A program made the position numbers and the translations under genes. 64,000 nucleotides of DNA, taken from contig CAWIOK010000021.1 in assembly GCA_963837655.1 (NCBI GenBank), positions 612,063 through 676,062 on the forward strand. The letters run 5' to 3'. Shown in pieces: positions 33,491 through 41,328 of this stretch. The notes under the pieces are model-generated. The model was not told the origin of the DNA, did no database searches, and worked only from the letters and a program-made list of their open reading frames with translations. The stretch is from CAVVSD01 sp963837655. Lineage in GTDB: Bacteria; Actinomycetota; Thermoleophilia; Solirubrobacterales; Solirubrobacteraceae. Positions within the stretch are counted from its first letter, which is position 1. Every line of letters begins with the position of its first letter.

Positions 33491-33510
33491 CGGCCTCGTC
33501 CATGAGACCG
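33491..33510 (-). promoter_or_regulatory. flgB leader hairpin 1 (AUGGAC loop; candidate CsrA site)
   Basis: Transcribed strand CGGTCTC-ATGGAC-GAGGCCG: a 7-bp stem with one G-U pair and a 6-nt ANGGA-C loop. Size and geometry are the same as in the flagellin 2 leader, with a different stem sequence. Confidence 0.6.
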
Positions 33511-33525
33511 GTGCTTCCTACGTGG

Positions 33526-33552
33526 TCATCGGACGGGCGATCCCGTCCTTGA
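33526..33552 (-). promoter_or_regulatory. Sigma-28-like promoter of the flgB-fliI operon
   Basis: Minus strand: TCAA at 33552-33549, 16 nt spacer, CCGATGA at 33532-33526, in the gap directly behind the fliT-like gene. Confidence 0.65.
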
Positions 33553-33569
33553 GAGCGCCTCGGCGCCCG

Positions 33570-33908
33570 TCAGGCGGAGGCGTTCAGCGTGGGCCCGCGG
33601 TGCGCCGTCGCCGCGCTCACGTAGCCCCGAGCGCCGCGGCGCGTGGTGCGCAGCCGGCCGAGCTCCGCCTCGACCTCGGCCTGCGCGGCGACGAGGATCG
33701 CCGCCTGCTCGCCCTGCAGCTCCGCGGCCCGCCGCACGAGCGACGTGGCCTCCGAGGGCAGCGCGTGCAGCGGCCCGAGGGCGCTGACGGTGCGGTCCCA
33801 CGCGGCCTGCTGGGCCGCCAGGTCGTCGAGACGACCCTCCGCGGCCAGGACGCAGCCCTGCTCGGCGATGGCGACGAGCTCGGCGGCCGCCTGCAGGACG
33901 GTGCTCAT
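33570..33908 (-). CDS. FliT-like flagellar chaperone
   Basis: 112-aa, mostly helical protein (VLQAAAELVAIAEQGCVLAAEGRLDDLAAQQAAWDRTVSAL and LVRRAAELQGEQAAILVAAQAEVEAELGRLR). Sequence identity to FliT is not obvious, but size, helix content and position directly after fliS (ATGA overlap) fit a FliD chaperone. An FlgN-type role cannot be excluded, though a separate FlgN is at 43740. Confidence 0.6.
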   Translation of the reverse strand: MSTVLQAAAELVAIAEQGCVLAAEGRLDDLAAQQAAWDRTVSALGPLHALPSEATSLVRRAAELQGEQAAILVAAQAEVEAELGRLRTTRRGARGYVSAATAHRGPTLNASA

Positions 33909-34285
33909 CCCGCCGCGCCGGTCTCGGACAGCTCGGCCCAGGACTCGCGCAGCTCGCCCATGAGCGAGCGGATCTTGGCGAGCTTGGAGGCGTCGCGCTC
34001 GATGCGTGCCTCCATCATGAGTCGCTTGCAGAAGACGTAGATCGCCTCGAGCCGCTCGGCGACCTCGCCGGCGCTCTTGTCGAGTGTCCGCAGGAGCTCG
34101 TCGATGATGGCCTCCGCCCGCTGCATGCGGTCGTGGGCCTGCGCGACGTTGCCCTCCCCCATGACCACCTCGGCCTGGCGCAGGAAGCGCTCGACCCCGT
34201 CGTAGAGCATCACGACGAGCTGGACCGGGGATGCCGTCAGCACCGCGGCTTCGCGGTACGCCTGAGGGCTGGCGTAGGTGGACAA
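33905..34285 (-). CDS. fliS: FliS, flagellin export chaperone
   Basis: 126 aa. YREAAVLTASPVQLVVMLYDGVERFLRQAEVVMGEGN is the FliS signature, and the helical bundle continues to EIYVFCKRLMMEARIERDASK-like segments. I prefer the TTG start at 34285 because AGGAAGG lies 6 nt upstream and homologues begin near ASPQAYREA; an ATG at 34345 would add 20 aa that overlap a promoter-like site. It keeps flagellin unfolded before export and in Bacillus also affects FliW availability. Confidence 0.9.
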   Translation of the reverse strand: MSTYASPQAYREAAVLTASPVQLVVMLYDGVERFLRQAEVVMGEGNVAQAHDRMQRAEAIIDELLRTLDKSAGEVAERLEAIYVFCKRLMMEARIERDASKLAKIRSLMGELRESWAELSETGAAG

Positions 34286-34335
34286 GTGGGGCCTTCCTGT
34301 ATCGGGGACGTCGGGGACTGGTGCGTCACCCGGTG

Positions 34336-34362
34336 TGATCGCCATCGCCCAGCCGCGCTTGA
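34336..34362 (-). promoter_or_regulatory. Possible sigma-28-like promoter of fliS
   Basis: Minus strand: TCAA at 34362-34359, 16 nt spacer, GCGATCA at 34342-34336. The first base of the -10 deviates from CCGA. It overlaps an 8-bp hairpin (CCAGCCGC/GCGGCTGG) located between fliD and fliS. Confidence 0.35.
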
Positions 34363-34382
34363 AGCGGCTGGACGCTTGTCGG

Positions 34383-35753
34383 TCAGGAGGTGAGACCGGA
34401 GATGCCGGAGGCGCGGCTCTGCGCCTGCTGCAGCGCGGCCTCCAGCGCCGTGTACTGCTTCTGGAGCGCGTCCTGGCGCTGCGTCATGCGCGCGTCGAAG
34501 TTGATGAGGTCGCTGGCGAGGCCCGACAGCGTCGAGTCCTCCGAGCTGACGCGCTGCGAGATCGTGCCGTTCGTCCCCGAGACGGGGTCGAGGATGCCCG
34601 CGATGCGCTGCGCGAAGCCGGCGGTCCCGGAGATCCCGCCGAGCATCTTCCGGACGGCGAGCGGGTCGCTTGCCAGCGCCGCGGCGAGCTTCGTCGTGTC
34701 GAACGTCAGCTTGCCGGCGACGGAGTCGGAGTTGATCGTGGAGGACGCGGCGCCGGTGCTGACGCCGAGCTCGGCCATCTCGTCGAGGCTGGCCGCGTTG
34801 CCGGCGACCGGGTCGGAGATCGCGCGGCGAAGCTGGTTGAGGACCGAGTTGAGCCCGGCGTCGTTGTAGAGCGCGCCCTTCTTCGCGTCGGCCGCGGTGC
34901 TCGCGCCGACGACCGGCTTCTCGGTGACCTTCGCGCGGATGGAGTCGACCACGGTGTTGTACGCGTCGGTGAAGGCCTTGACCTTGTCGGCCAGGGCGCT
35001 CTGGTCGGGGCCAGGCGCGCTGACGTCCACGCCGACCGTTCCGACGGTCGTGCCCTTCAGGGTGAGCGAGAGACCCGGGATCGCGTCGGTCACGGTGTTG
35101 GTCTGCGACGTGAAGTCCGTGCCGTCGACGCTGAGCAGGGCGTTCTGACCGAGGCGCTCGGACTGCTGCGTGAGCGTGCCTCCCGCGCTGTCGGCCATCG
35201 TGAACCGGGCGTTCTCCCCGGTCGAGCGGCTCGCGAGGACGAGCTTGCCGGCGACGTTCACGGCGTACACCGGGGAGCCGGCGGTCGTGTTGATCGTGGA
35301 GACCGTGTCGTCCAGCGAGGCGCCCGCCGCGATCGAGATCGTCGTCGGCACGTCGGTGCCCGAGGCGTCCTTGACGGTGAACGTCAGGTCGGTCCCGGAC
35401 GCCGGCGGGGCGTAGGTGTACGTGCGCTGCGTCGAGGAGGCCAGGCGGGAGATCGACACGTCGTAGCCGCCGGGGCCGGCGCCGCCGGTCCGCGTGACGT
35501 CGAGCTTGGTCGTGTCGGTGGAGGTCGCCGTCTGCGTGTCGGCCCAGGTCGCGATCGACCGCAGCGAGGACGCCGCGTCCGAGAGCGTCTGCAGCTGCGT
35601 CTGGACCTGGTTGAGGCCGTCGCGGCGCGCCTGCTCGGACGCCTGACGCATCTCGATACGGGTGCGCGGCTGCCGCTCGACGGCCATGAGCTGATCGATG
35701 ATCGAGGCGGTGTCGAGGCCTGAGGCCAGACCGCTGAGCTGGATGCCGGGCAT
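34383..35753 (-). CDS. fliD: FliD, filament cap
   Basis: 456 aa. The N-terminal IQLSGLASGLDTASIIDQLMAVERQPRTRIEMR and the C-terminal FliD_C region (AFTDAYNTVVDSIRAKV; GISGTAGFAQRIAGILDPVSGTNGTISQRV; DARMTQRQDALQKQYTALEAALQQAQSRASGI) are diagnostic. Normal length. It starts 15 nt behind the flaG-like gene. Confidence 0.95.
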   Translation of the reverse strand: MPGIQLSGLASGLDTASIIDQLMAVERQPRTRIEMRQASEQARRDGLNQVQTQLQTLSDAASSLRSIATWADTQTATSTDTTKLDVTRTGGAGPGGYDVSISRLASSTQRTYTYAPPASGTDLTFTVKDASGTDVPTTISIAAGASLDDTVSTINTTAGSPVYAVNVAGKLVLASRSTGENARFTMADSAGGTLTQQSERLGQNALLSVDGTDFTSQTNTVTDAIPGLSLTLKGTTVGTVGVDVSAPGPDQSALADKVKAFTDAYNTVVDSIRAKVTEKPVVGASTAADAKKGALYNDAGLNSVLNQLRRAISDPVAGNAASLDEMAELGVSTGAASSTINSDSVAGKLTFDTTKLAAALASDPLAVRKMLGGISGTAGFAQRIAGILDPVSGTNGTISQRVSSEDSTLSGLASDLINFDARMTQRQDALQKQYTALEAALQQAQSRASGISGLTS

Positions 35754-35768
35754 GGTTGGTGAGCGCTC

Positions 35769-36098
35769 CTACGCTGCCGTGTCCGGGCCGGTGTGGCCCA
35801 TGCCGATCGCCTCGCGCAGCGTGAGCGGGCGCAGGATGTTGCCGTCGAGATCGCACAGGCTGGCGACGACGCGCCCACCGGCCTGGGTGAAGCGGATCTG
35901 GCGGCCCTCGTCCTCGAGCTCGTCGTACAGCGCTGCGGCTGCCTCCATCTCCTCGTAGACGTCGAGGGGGATGTGGGTGCTGCGGGCGCGACGTGCTGTC
36001 TCGATCTCGTACACCTTGCCGAAGCTCGCCTTCGTGTCCTGGGATGCGGCGCGCGCTGGGCGCTTGGCTCTCGCTGCCGCGAAGTCGTACACGTTCAT
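35769..36098 (-). CDS. FlaG-like protein upstream of fliD
   Basis: 109 aa. The C-terminal part has the FlaG-like pattern of a short strand pair (GRQIRFTQAGGRVVASLCDLDGNILRPLTLREAIGM). The N terminus is basic and variable. Gene position directly before fliD is where flaG usually lies. Family membership is inferred, not certain. ATG 36098 has an ideal AAGGAGG 8 nt upstream. The leader holds a GGA-loop hairpin. Confidence 0.65.
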   Translation of the reverse strand: MNVYDFAAARAKRPARAASQDTKASFGKVYEIETARRARSTHIPLDVYEEMEAAAALYDELEDEGRQIRFTQAGGRVVASLCDLDGNILRPLTLREAIGMGHTGPDTAA

Positions 36099-36123
36099 GG
36101 TCGGACCTCCTTGATCCTTGGGC

Positions 36124-36139
36124 GGCCCATCCATGGGCC
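36124..36139 (-). promoter_or_regulatory. flaG-fliD leader hairpin (AUGGAU loop; candidate CsrA site)
   Basis: Transcribed strand GGCCC-ATGGAT-GGGCC: a perfect stem of 5-6 bp with an AUGGAU loop, the same loop as flagellin 1. It is followed by two more AAGGA runs, the second being the ribosome site. Confidence 0.6.
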
Positions 36140-36149
36140 TACGACCAAG

Positions 36150-36176
36150 TAGTCGGTCCACCGCGAGGGGTCTTGA
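36150..36176 (-). promoter_or_regulatory. Sigma-28-like promoter of the flaG-fliD operon
   Basis: Minus strand: TCAA at 36176-36173, 16 nt spacer, CCGACTA at 36156-36150. Identical boxes to fliO and flagellin 1. Confidence 0.7.
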
Positions 36177-36235
36177 TGCGCCCTGCCGTGGTCCGGCCGT
36201 GTGTTCGATGGCCGGGTATGTCGGCGCGGCGGCGG

Positions 36236-38671
36236 TCACGCCGTGGCGAGCGAGCGCGCCTCGCCGGCGAGCAGCTCGGCGTCCTCGTCGAGACCGCGGG
36301 CCGCGGCGACCTGCGACAGCCCCATGAGCGCGGCCACGTCGGGGCCGTCCTCCTGGATCGCGGCCACCCACTCGTCGCCCGCCGACTCGAGGAACCCACG
36401 GCGCAGGTACATCCGCGCGAGCTGCTCGCGGCGCTCGCGCATGGAGAGCGCGAGCGCGTCGGTGACGGGCAGCAGCTGGGCGAAGAGCTCGAAGGCCTGC
36501 AGGCGCAGGAGCGCCTCGAGCATCGTCAGCGTCAGCATCGCGCCGCTGGCGGGGACGCTCGCGGGCTCCGGCGTGGTGCCGGCGCGTGCGGTGAGCCATG
36601 CCTCCATGGCGCGGGCCTCGCCCTCGGGCAGTCCGGCCTCGCGCGCCCAGGCGAGCCCGTCGTGGACCTCGTCGTCGCCGGCCTCGGCGGCCAGGAGCCC
36701 GAACACCGCCGTCCGTGCGGCGGCGGGCGCCCACGGCGAGTCGGCATCGACCGAGCGGGCGGCGGCGGCGGCCTCCGCGAAGCGCGACTGCGACAGCAGC
36801 GCCTCGCCGATGGCGACGTGCGCGGGGGCGGCGTCGGGCTGGGCGGCGAGGACCAGCTGGAGCTGCTCCTCCGCTGCCTCCGACGCGCCGCCCTCGTGCA
36901 GCGCGGCCGCGAGCATGAAGCGCGCCGCCAGCGGCAGGTCGCCGTCGGCCTCCGCTGCCTCGATCGCCTCCTCGGAGGTGTGCCCGCGGGCAAGCAGCAG
37001 CCGGGTCAGCGGCTCGATCGTCCCGAGGAAGACGGGGTACTCGGAGCGGCAGCGGCGCAGCAGCTCCTCGGCGCCCTCCAGGTCGCCCGCCGTGCGCCGG
37101 ACGTCGGCGAGGGTCGCCATCGCGAGGTAGGTGCCGCTGCCCTTCGTCGCCGAGTAGGTGCTCGGCGCGTCGCCCCACTCCAGGCATCGCTCGAGCTCGG
37201 CGATCGCGGTCTCGTGGTCGCCCATCGTGCCCGCGGCTATCGCCTGTTCGAGGAGGACGTCGGTGAAGCGCGGGAAGAGCCGCAGGACCTCGTCGCCGCG
37301 CGAACGCGCCTTCGCGAGGTGGCCGGTCACGCGCAGCGCACGCACGAGCCGGCCGGCGAGGGACGGCACGAAGCCGTAGCTGGCGATGTGCTGGTCGTCG
37401 CGGACGCGGGCCCAGGAGGACTCGAACTTCTCCAGGGCGGCGGCGGTGTCGCCCGCCGCCGCGTACTCGGAGCCGAGGTTGAACGCGAGGAACGGGCTGT
37501 CGAGGCCTTCGGCGACCTGGCGCTCGAGGAGCTCGATGTTGCGCCGGGACTTCTCCTTGGCGTCGCGGACCGCGCCGAGGTACCCGTAGTGGTCGATCCG
37601 CACGTCCGAGACGGCGAGGCGCTCGGGCAGGAAGGCCGGCAGGTGCTGGGCGATCTGCTCGTGGATGCGGCCCTCGAAGCGCAGGCCGGGGCGACTGCGG
37701 AAGACGCGCAGGGCGTTGTGGGTGACGGCGGTGCCGTCCTCCAGCGTGCCCGTGTGGTTGGTCTCCAGGAGGTAGTGGGCCTCGCGCCAGGTCTGGCCGG
37801 TGAGCGCGCGCAGCCGCTCGCCGTCGCCCTCGACGAGGACCTCGTCCGCGTCCAGGAACATCAGCCAGTCGCCGGTCGCCGCCTCGAAGGAGACGTTGCG
37901 GGCGTCGCTGAACGAGCCGGTCCACTCGAAGTTGATGAGCGTGGCGCCGAACTCCAGCGCGATCTCACGCGTGCGGTCGCTGGAGCCGGTGTCGACGACG
38001 ACGATCTCGTCGACGGCGTCGCGGACGGCGGCGAGGCAGCGCGGAAGCATCTCCTCCTCGTCCTTGACGATCATGCACAGGCTCAGCGTGAGGCCCTCGG
38101 CCGGCTGCGCGGCGGCGGCGACGCGCTTGCCGCGCGGAGCCAGATCGCGCATCGCGGCGCGGACGGCGGGCGGGAGCGGCGGCGGCTGCAGGCGCGCCCG
38201 GCGGCGCGCCTGGAGTTGATCGAGGTTGCTCGCGACGTGCGCGAGGTCCGGGTCGAGGCGCCGGGCCGCGACGAAGAGGCGCTCGGCCGCGCCGAGCTCC
38301 CCGAGCTCGTAGAACGCCACACCGGCGACGTTCAGGAAGCCAGGCTCGCGCGGCTCGGTCTCCAGCAGCTCGACCGCGCGGCGGGCGACGACGGCCATCG
38401 CTCCGGCGAGGACAGGCAGATCGGCGGGCGCGTCGTGCAGGCCGGCCTCGAGCAGCGCGAGGCGCGCCTGGTGGCGGCGGTGGATGTCCTCGATCGCATC
38501 GGCGCGCGCGAACAGCGCGGAGTACGCGTGCACATCGCGCGCGGCGAGCGCGGCGCGCGCCTCGGCGCGCAGGCGGGTGCCTTCCGCGCCCGGCTGCGCG
38601 GGCGGGGCGATGGGTTCAGACGAGGGGGATGCTGCGAGTTCCGGCGCGGCGGCCGACAGACGGAGTGCCAT
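36236..38671 (-). CDS. Glycosyltransferase family 2 with TPR repeats (candidate flagellin glycosyltransferase)
   Basis: 811-aa protein. Residues about 20-165 are helical TPR-like, and a GT2 domain starts near 205: LTLSLCMIVKDEEEMLPRCLAAV, EIVVVDTGSSDRTREIA, FSDARNVSFEAATGDWLMFLDADEVLVEGDG (DXD present). From about 420 to the end there are many TPR-type helix pairs. GT2-TPR proteins in flagellar loci are known or suspected flagellin glycosyltransferases. It has its own sigma-28-like promoter and diverges from fliA, which supports a flagellar role. No signal peptide. Confidence 0.82.
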   Translation of the reverse strand: MALRLSAAAPELAASPSSEPIAPPAQPGAEGTRLRAEARAALAARDVHAYSALFARADAIEDIHRRHQARLALLEAGLHDAPADLPVLAGAMAVVARRAVELLETEPREPGFLNVAGVAFYELGELGAAERLFVAARRLDPDLAHVASNLDQLQARRRARLQPPPLPPAVRAAMRDLAPRGKRVAAAAQPAEGLTLSLCMIVKDEEEMLPRCLAAVRDAVDEIVVVDTGSSDRTREIALEFGATLINFEWTGSFSDARNVSFEAATGDWLMFLDADEVLVEGDGERLRALTGQTWREAHYLLETNHTGTLEDGTAVTHNALRVFRSRPGLRFEGRIHEQIAQHLPAFLPERLAVSDVRIDHYGYLGAVRDAKEKSRRNIELLERQVAEGLDSPFLAFNLGSEYAAAGDTAAALEKFESSWARVRDDQHIASYGFVPSLAGRLVRALRVTGHLAKARSRGDEVLRLFPRFTDVLLEQAIAAGTMGDHETAIAELERCLEWGDAPSTYSATKGSGTYLAMATLADVRRTAGDLEGAEELLRRCRSEYPVFLGTIEPLTRLLLARGHTSEEAIEAAEADGDLPLAARFMLAAALHEGGASEAAEEQLQLVLAAQPDAAPAHVAIGEALLSQSRFAEAAAAARSVDADSPWAPAAARTAVFGLLAAEAGDDEVHDGLAWAREAGLPEGEARAMEAWLTARAGTTPEPASVPASGAMLTLTMLEALLRLQAFELFAQLLPVTDALALSMRERREQLARMYLRRGFLESAGDEWVAAIQEDGPDVAALMGLSQVAAARGLDEDAELLAGEARSLATA

Positions 38672-38712
38672 GGTGGGCGGACCTCAGAGGAGGGGATGGG
38701 TCACGCACGTGT

Positions 38713-38739
38713 GATTCGGCAGGTCGGATGTGGGCTTGA
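38713..38739 (-). promoter_or_regulatory. Sigma-28-like promoter of the TPR glycosyltransferase
   Basis: Minus strand: TCAA at 38739-38736, 16 nt spacer, CCGAATC at 38719-38713. The -10 is the same as at flagellin 2. It lies in the divergent region shared with fliA. Confidence 0.65.
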
Positions 38740-38788
38740 GTGGTTCTTCCGACAATGCTCCACAAACTCAACATGTGTTCGATCGCTA

Positions 38789-38816
38789 TCAAGGGTTCTG
38801 GGCAAAGCCCCGATAA
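38789..38816 (+). promoter_or_regulatory. Sigma-28-like promoter of fliA
   Basis: TCAA at 38789-38792, 17 nt spacer, CCGATAA at 38810-38816. Of all sites in the window this -10 is closest to the classic GCCGATAA consensus. It predicts autoregulation of fliA. Confidence 0.7.
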
Positions 38817-38862
38817 GTGCCGCGTTCCCCTCGTTCCCTCCCCCTCAGGAGTCACCCCGAGC

Positions 38863-39666
38863 ATGGCCACGTCCACGAAGCGTCTGAGCTCCGAGCAGAC
38901 GCTAGCTCTTTGGCAGCAGTATCAGCGGTCCAGCGACCCCGCCCTGCGCGATCGCCTCGTGCTGACCTTCGCTCCGCTGGTCAAGTACATCGTCTACAAG
39001 AAGGTCCGTGAGATGCCCGCCCGCTGCGAGGTGGAGGACTTCATCTCGTGCGGCCTCGAGGCGCTCATCCGGTCGATCGACCGCTACGACCCGAGCAAGG
39101 GCGCCACGCTCGAGCAGTACGCGTGGACGCGCATCCACGGCGCCGTGCTCGACGAGCTCCGCCGCCAGGACTGGGCCCCGCGCTCCGTCCGCCGCTGGGA
39201 GCGCGACATCGAGAAGGCATCCGTCGAGTTCACCGCGCTGCACGGCCGGCATCCGTCGAGCGAGGAGCTGGCCGGGTCGATCGGCTGCTCCGTCAGGGAG
39301 CTTCGCCAGCGCATCGAGGAGATCTCCCGGTCCGACCTCACGTCGCTGAACACCGTCGTCCTCTCCGACGACGAGACGACGATCGAGCGGATGGACACGC
39401 TCGCCTCCACCGACGAGCGGCTCGATCCCGAGCACGCCGCGCAGACCGTCGACGCGAAGGATCGCTTCCGCGACGCGTTCGCCAAGCTGCCGCGTCGTGA
39501 GCGCGAGATCGCCGTCCTGCTCTATGTGAAGGGCATGACCCTCTCCGAGATCGGCGAGATCATGGGCGTGTCCGAGAGCCGCGTCTGCCAGATCCACACG
39601 CAGATGAAGAAGACGCTGCGGGCGGAGCTGGGCGACCACGAGGCGATCCTGAGGCTCGTCGCGTAG
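38863..39666 (+). CDS. fliA: FliA/WhiG-family RNA polymerase sigma factor (sigma-28)
   Basis: 267 aa. Region 2 has DRLVLTFAPLVKYIVYKKVREMP, EVEDFISCGLEALIRSIDRYDPSKGATLEQYAWTRIHGAVLDELRRQDW. Region 3 is at about 115-165. Region 4 has FAKLPRREREIAVLLYVKGMTLSEIGEIMGVSESRVCQIHTQMKKTLR. This is the FliA/WhiG type that drives late flagellar genes. The ATG at 38863 is chosen because the ORF upstream would read through the promoter. No FlgM-like anti-sigma gene was found nearby. Confidence 0.95.
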   Translation: MATSTKRLSSEQTLALWQQYQRSSDPALRDRLVLTFAPLVKYIVYKKVREMPARCEVEDFISCGLEALIRSIDRYDPSKGATLEQYAWTRIHGAVLDELRRQDWAPRSVRRWERDIEKASVEFTALHGRHPSSEELAGSIGCSVRELRQRIEEISRSDLTSLNTVVLSDDETTIERMDTLASTDERLDPEHAAQTVDAKDRFRDAFAKLPRREREIAVLLYVKGMTLSEIGEIMGVSESRVCQIHTQMKKTLRAELGDHEAILRLVA

Positions 39667-39685
39667 CAGCCTTAGGCTGGGCGCC

Positions 39686-40237
39686 TTGGAGGCGCTCTGG
39701 ATCTTCCTGCCGGTCATCGGCGCTCCGCTCCTGCACGTGTGGGTGCTGCGCGGTGACCTGCTTCGCGGCCTGAAGCGCCCGCTCGACGGCGGGCGGACCT
39801 TCCGGGGCCGCAGACTGCTCGGGGACAACAAGACGTGGCGGGGGGCGCTCCTGATGTGCGCGGGAGTGCTTCTCGCCACCCTTGTCCTGTCGTTGTGGCC
39901 GTGGTGGTGGAACCGCCTGCCCGGCGACATTCGCGACGCCGGCCCCGTGCTCTACGGGTTCCTCCTCGGCCTCGGCGTCGTCGTCGGTGAGCTGCCCAAC
40001 TCCTTCCTGAAGCGCCAGCTCGACATCGCGCCGGGCTCGCAGCGCACGTCATGGTCGGGCAGGGCGATGACCCTCCTGGACCAGGGCGACCTCGTCATCG
40101 GCATCTGGATCTGCCTGCTGCCGATCTACGTCCTGTCGGTGCCGGACGCCCTGCTGGCGTTCGTCGTCGTGAGCGCGATCCACTTCGGGGTGAACGTGGT
40201 CGGCTATGCGGTGGGGGCGCGGACGGCTCGGGTCTAG
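39686..40237 (+). CDS. CDP-archaeol synthase-like (CarS/DUF46) membrane protein
   Basis: 183-aa membrane protein with about five hydrophobic segments. The motifs PLDGGRTFRGRRLLGDNKTWRGAL and GVVVGELPNSFLKRQLDIAPGSQR, DQGDLVIGIWI match the CarS-like family, which transfers CTP onto a lipid backbone. In bacteria its substrate is unknown. TTG start at 39686 is tentative. It lies 19 bp behind fliA and may be cotranscribed. Confidence 0.75.
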   Translation: MEALWIFLPVIGAPLLHVWVLRGDLLRGLKRPLDGGRTFRGRRLLGDNKTWRGALLMCAGVLLATLVLSLWPWWWNRLPGDIRDAGPVLYGFLLGLGVVVGELPNSFLKRQLDIAPGSQRTSWSGRAMTLLDQGDLVIGIWICLLPIYVLSVPDALLAFVVVSAIHFGVNVVGYAVGARTARV

Positions 40238-40416
40238 GGTTGCGGGAAATCTGCCTAGGGCACGCATACGGTGCTCCAGGCAGATGGGTTCGATCCAACT
40301 GGCGCGCCGCCACTCACGGCCACATGCCGCGATGGGTTGCGCCGCCACCCGACACCGTTCCGCCTCGGTGACGCCGTCGGACGCGGTCCCGCACCACACG
40401 AGGCGGTGGCGCGGCG

Positions 40417-40916
40417 CTACGGCGAACCAGGCGTCAACGACGCCAGCCACGGCACCACGTAGTCCAGCCACGGCCCCGGCGGCACGTGGTGGTCGTCGAC
40501 CCCCGCGGCGGACCGGTCGGGCCGGGCCGCCAGTCGCACCAGCGTCCCGAGCGCCCGCGCAGAGCTCTCCCCTCCTCGCCGCCGCTCCATCGAGCGCGGG
40601 AACGCCACGCGGTGCTCTCCGTAGTCGCGCAGCGACGCCCTCACCGACCGCCCGTCCAGGGCCGGCGGGAAGAACGACCCGTCAGGACGATCGCCCGGGC
40701 GCCATGTCCGGCGACCCGTAACGCCAGCACCCCACGCATCGAGTGCCCGATCACGACCGAGCCGGGCGGCGTCGCCGCGGCCGCCACGGACAGCCCCCGC
40801 GCCGGATCGCGGGGCGACGACGGGGTCCTGACCTCGCCGAGGCGGGCGCGCTCGCCCCGTACCCCATCCGAGTCCGAGGGACCCCGGCCGAGCCCGTGCG
40901 CCAGCACGATGTTCAC
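40417..40916 (-). pseudogene. Alpha/beta hydrolase, frameshifted remnant
   Basis: The N-terminal part in one frame (VNIVLAHGLGRGPSDSDG, then PPGSVVIGHSMRGVLALRVAGHGARAIVLT) has a hydrolase start and a GHSMRG elbow. The C-terminal part in another frame (SFFPPALDGRSVRASLRDYGEHRVAFPR through PPGPWLDYVVPWLASL) continues the same protein. The shift is near 40660. The total of about 165 aa is also short, so the gene is decayed. It starts (GTG 40916) beside twin palindromes. Confidence 0.65.
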
Positions 40917-40918
40917 AA

Positions 40919-40958
40919 ACCGGAGGTCACCTCCGCTAATATGGAGGCTGCCTCCGGT
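40919..40958. promoter_or_regulatory. Twin palindromic operator around a TAATAT box
   Basis: Two copies of GGAGG-N3-CCTCC (40922-40934 and 40943-40955), with centres 21 bp apart (two helical turns), flank TAATAT at 40937-40942. The outer ends also mirror each other (ACCGG/CCGGT). This is the architecture of a dimeric repressor (TetR/MarR class) operator. No such regulator gene remains next to it. Confidence 0.5.
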
Positions 40959-41076
40959 ACTTGAAAGGCCTCCGTATGCTCGAGACCCCCCAGGCAGCAC
41001 CGATCCACCGCCGCTTCTCCATCCGCACCACGCCGGACCACCACTTCCTGATCCTCCCCGACAAGGCCTCGCAGCG

Positions 41077-41328
41077 TCAGCCGGCGGCTGTGTCCAGGCG
41101 CTGGGCCCAGACGAGGACCTCGGCCACCGCGTGCCAGAGCTCCTCGGGCACCTCGGCCTCCAGACGAAGGCGCGCCAGGGCCTCGGCCAGCTCGCCGTCC
41201 TCGCGAACCGCGACGCCCGCCTCGCGGGCCGTCTCCACGATCCGGCGGGCGACCTCGCCCGACCCGGCCGCCACCACCTGCGGCGCGCCGCTGCCGTCGT
41301 AGCGCAGCGCTGCAGCGCGCTCAGGCAC
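41077..41328 (-). CDS. FlhB C-terminal domain homologue (FlhX/YlqH type)
   Basis: 83 aa. AAALRYDGSGAPQVVAAGSGEVARRIVETAREAGVAVREDGELAEALARLRLEAEVPEELWHAVAEVLVWAQRL aligns with the cytosolic end of FlhB but lacks the NPTH cleavage site and membrane part. Such proteins, known as FlhX or YlqH, can act in export switching. It overlaps the upstream FliK-like gene by 8 nt. Confidence 0.85.
   Translation of the reverse strand: MPERAAALRYDGSGAPQVVAAGSGEVARRIVETAREAGVAVREDGELAEALARLRLEAEVPEELWHAVAEVLVWAQRLDTAAG

Noticed and set aside
34345..34383. ATG 34345 as the fliS start
   Set aside because: It lacks a ribosome site and overlaps a promoter-like element and hairpin; TTG 34285 has AGGAAGG at good spacing and fits homologues.
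40270..40312. A tRNA-like GGTTCGATCC T-loop followed by a GC stem
   Set aside because: The matching 5' acceptor arm and anticodon arm are not present at the proper distance; T-stem pairing is imperfect.
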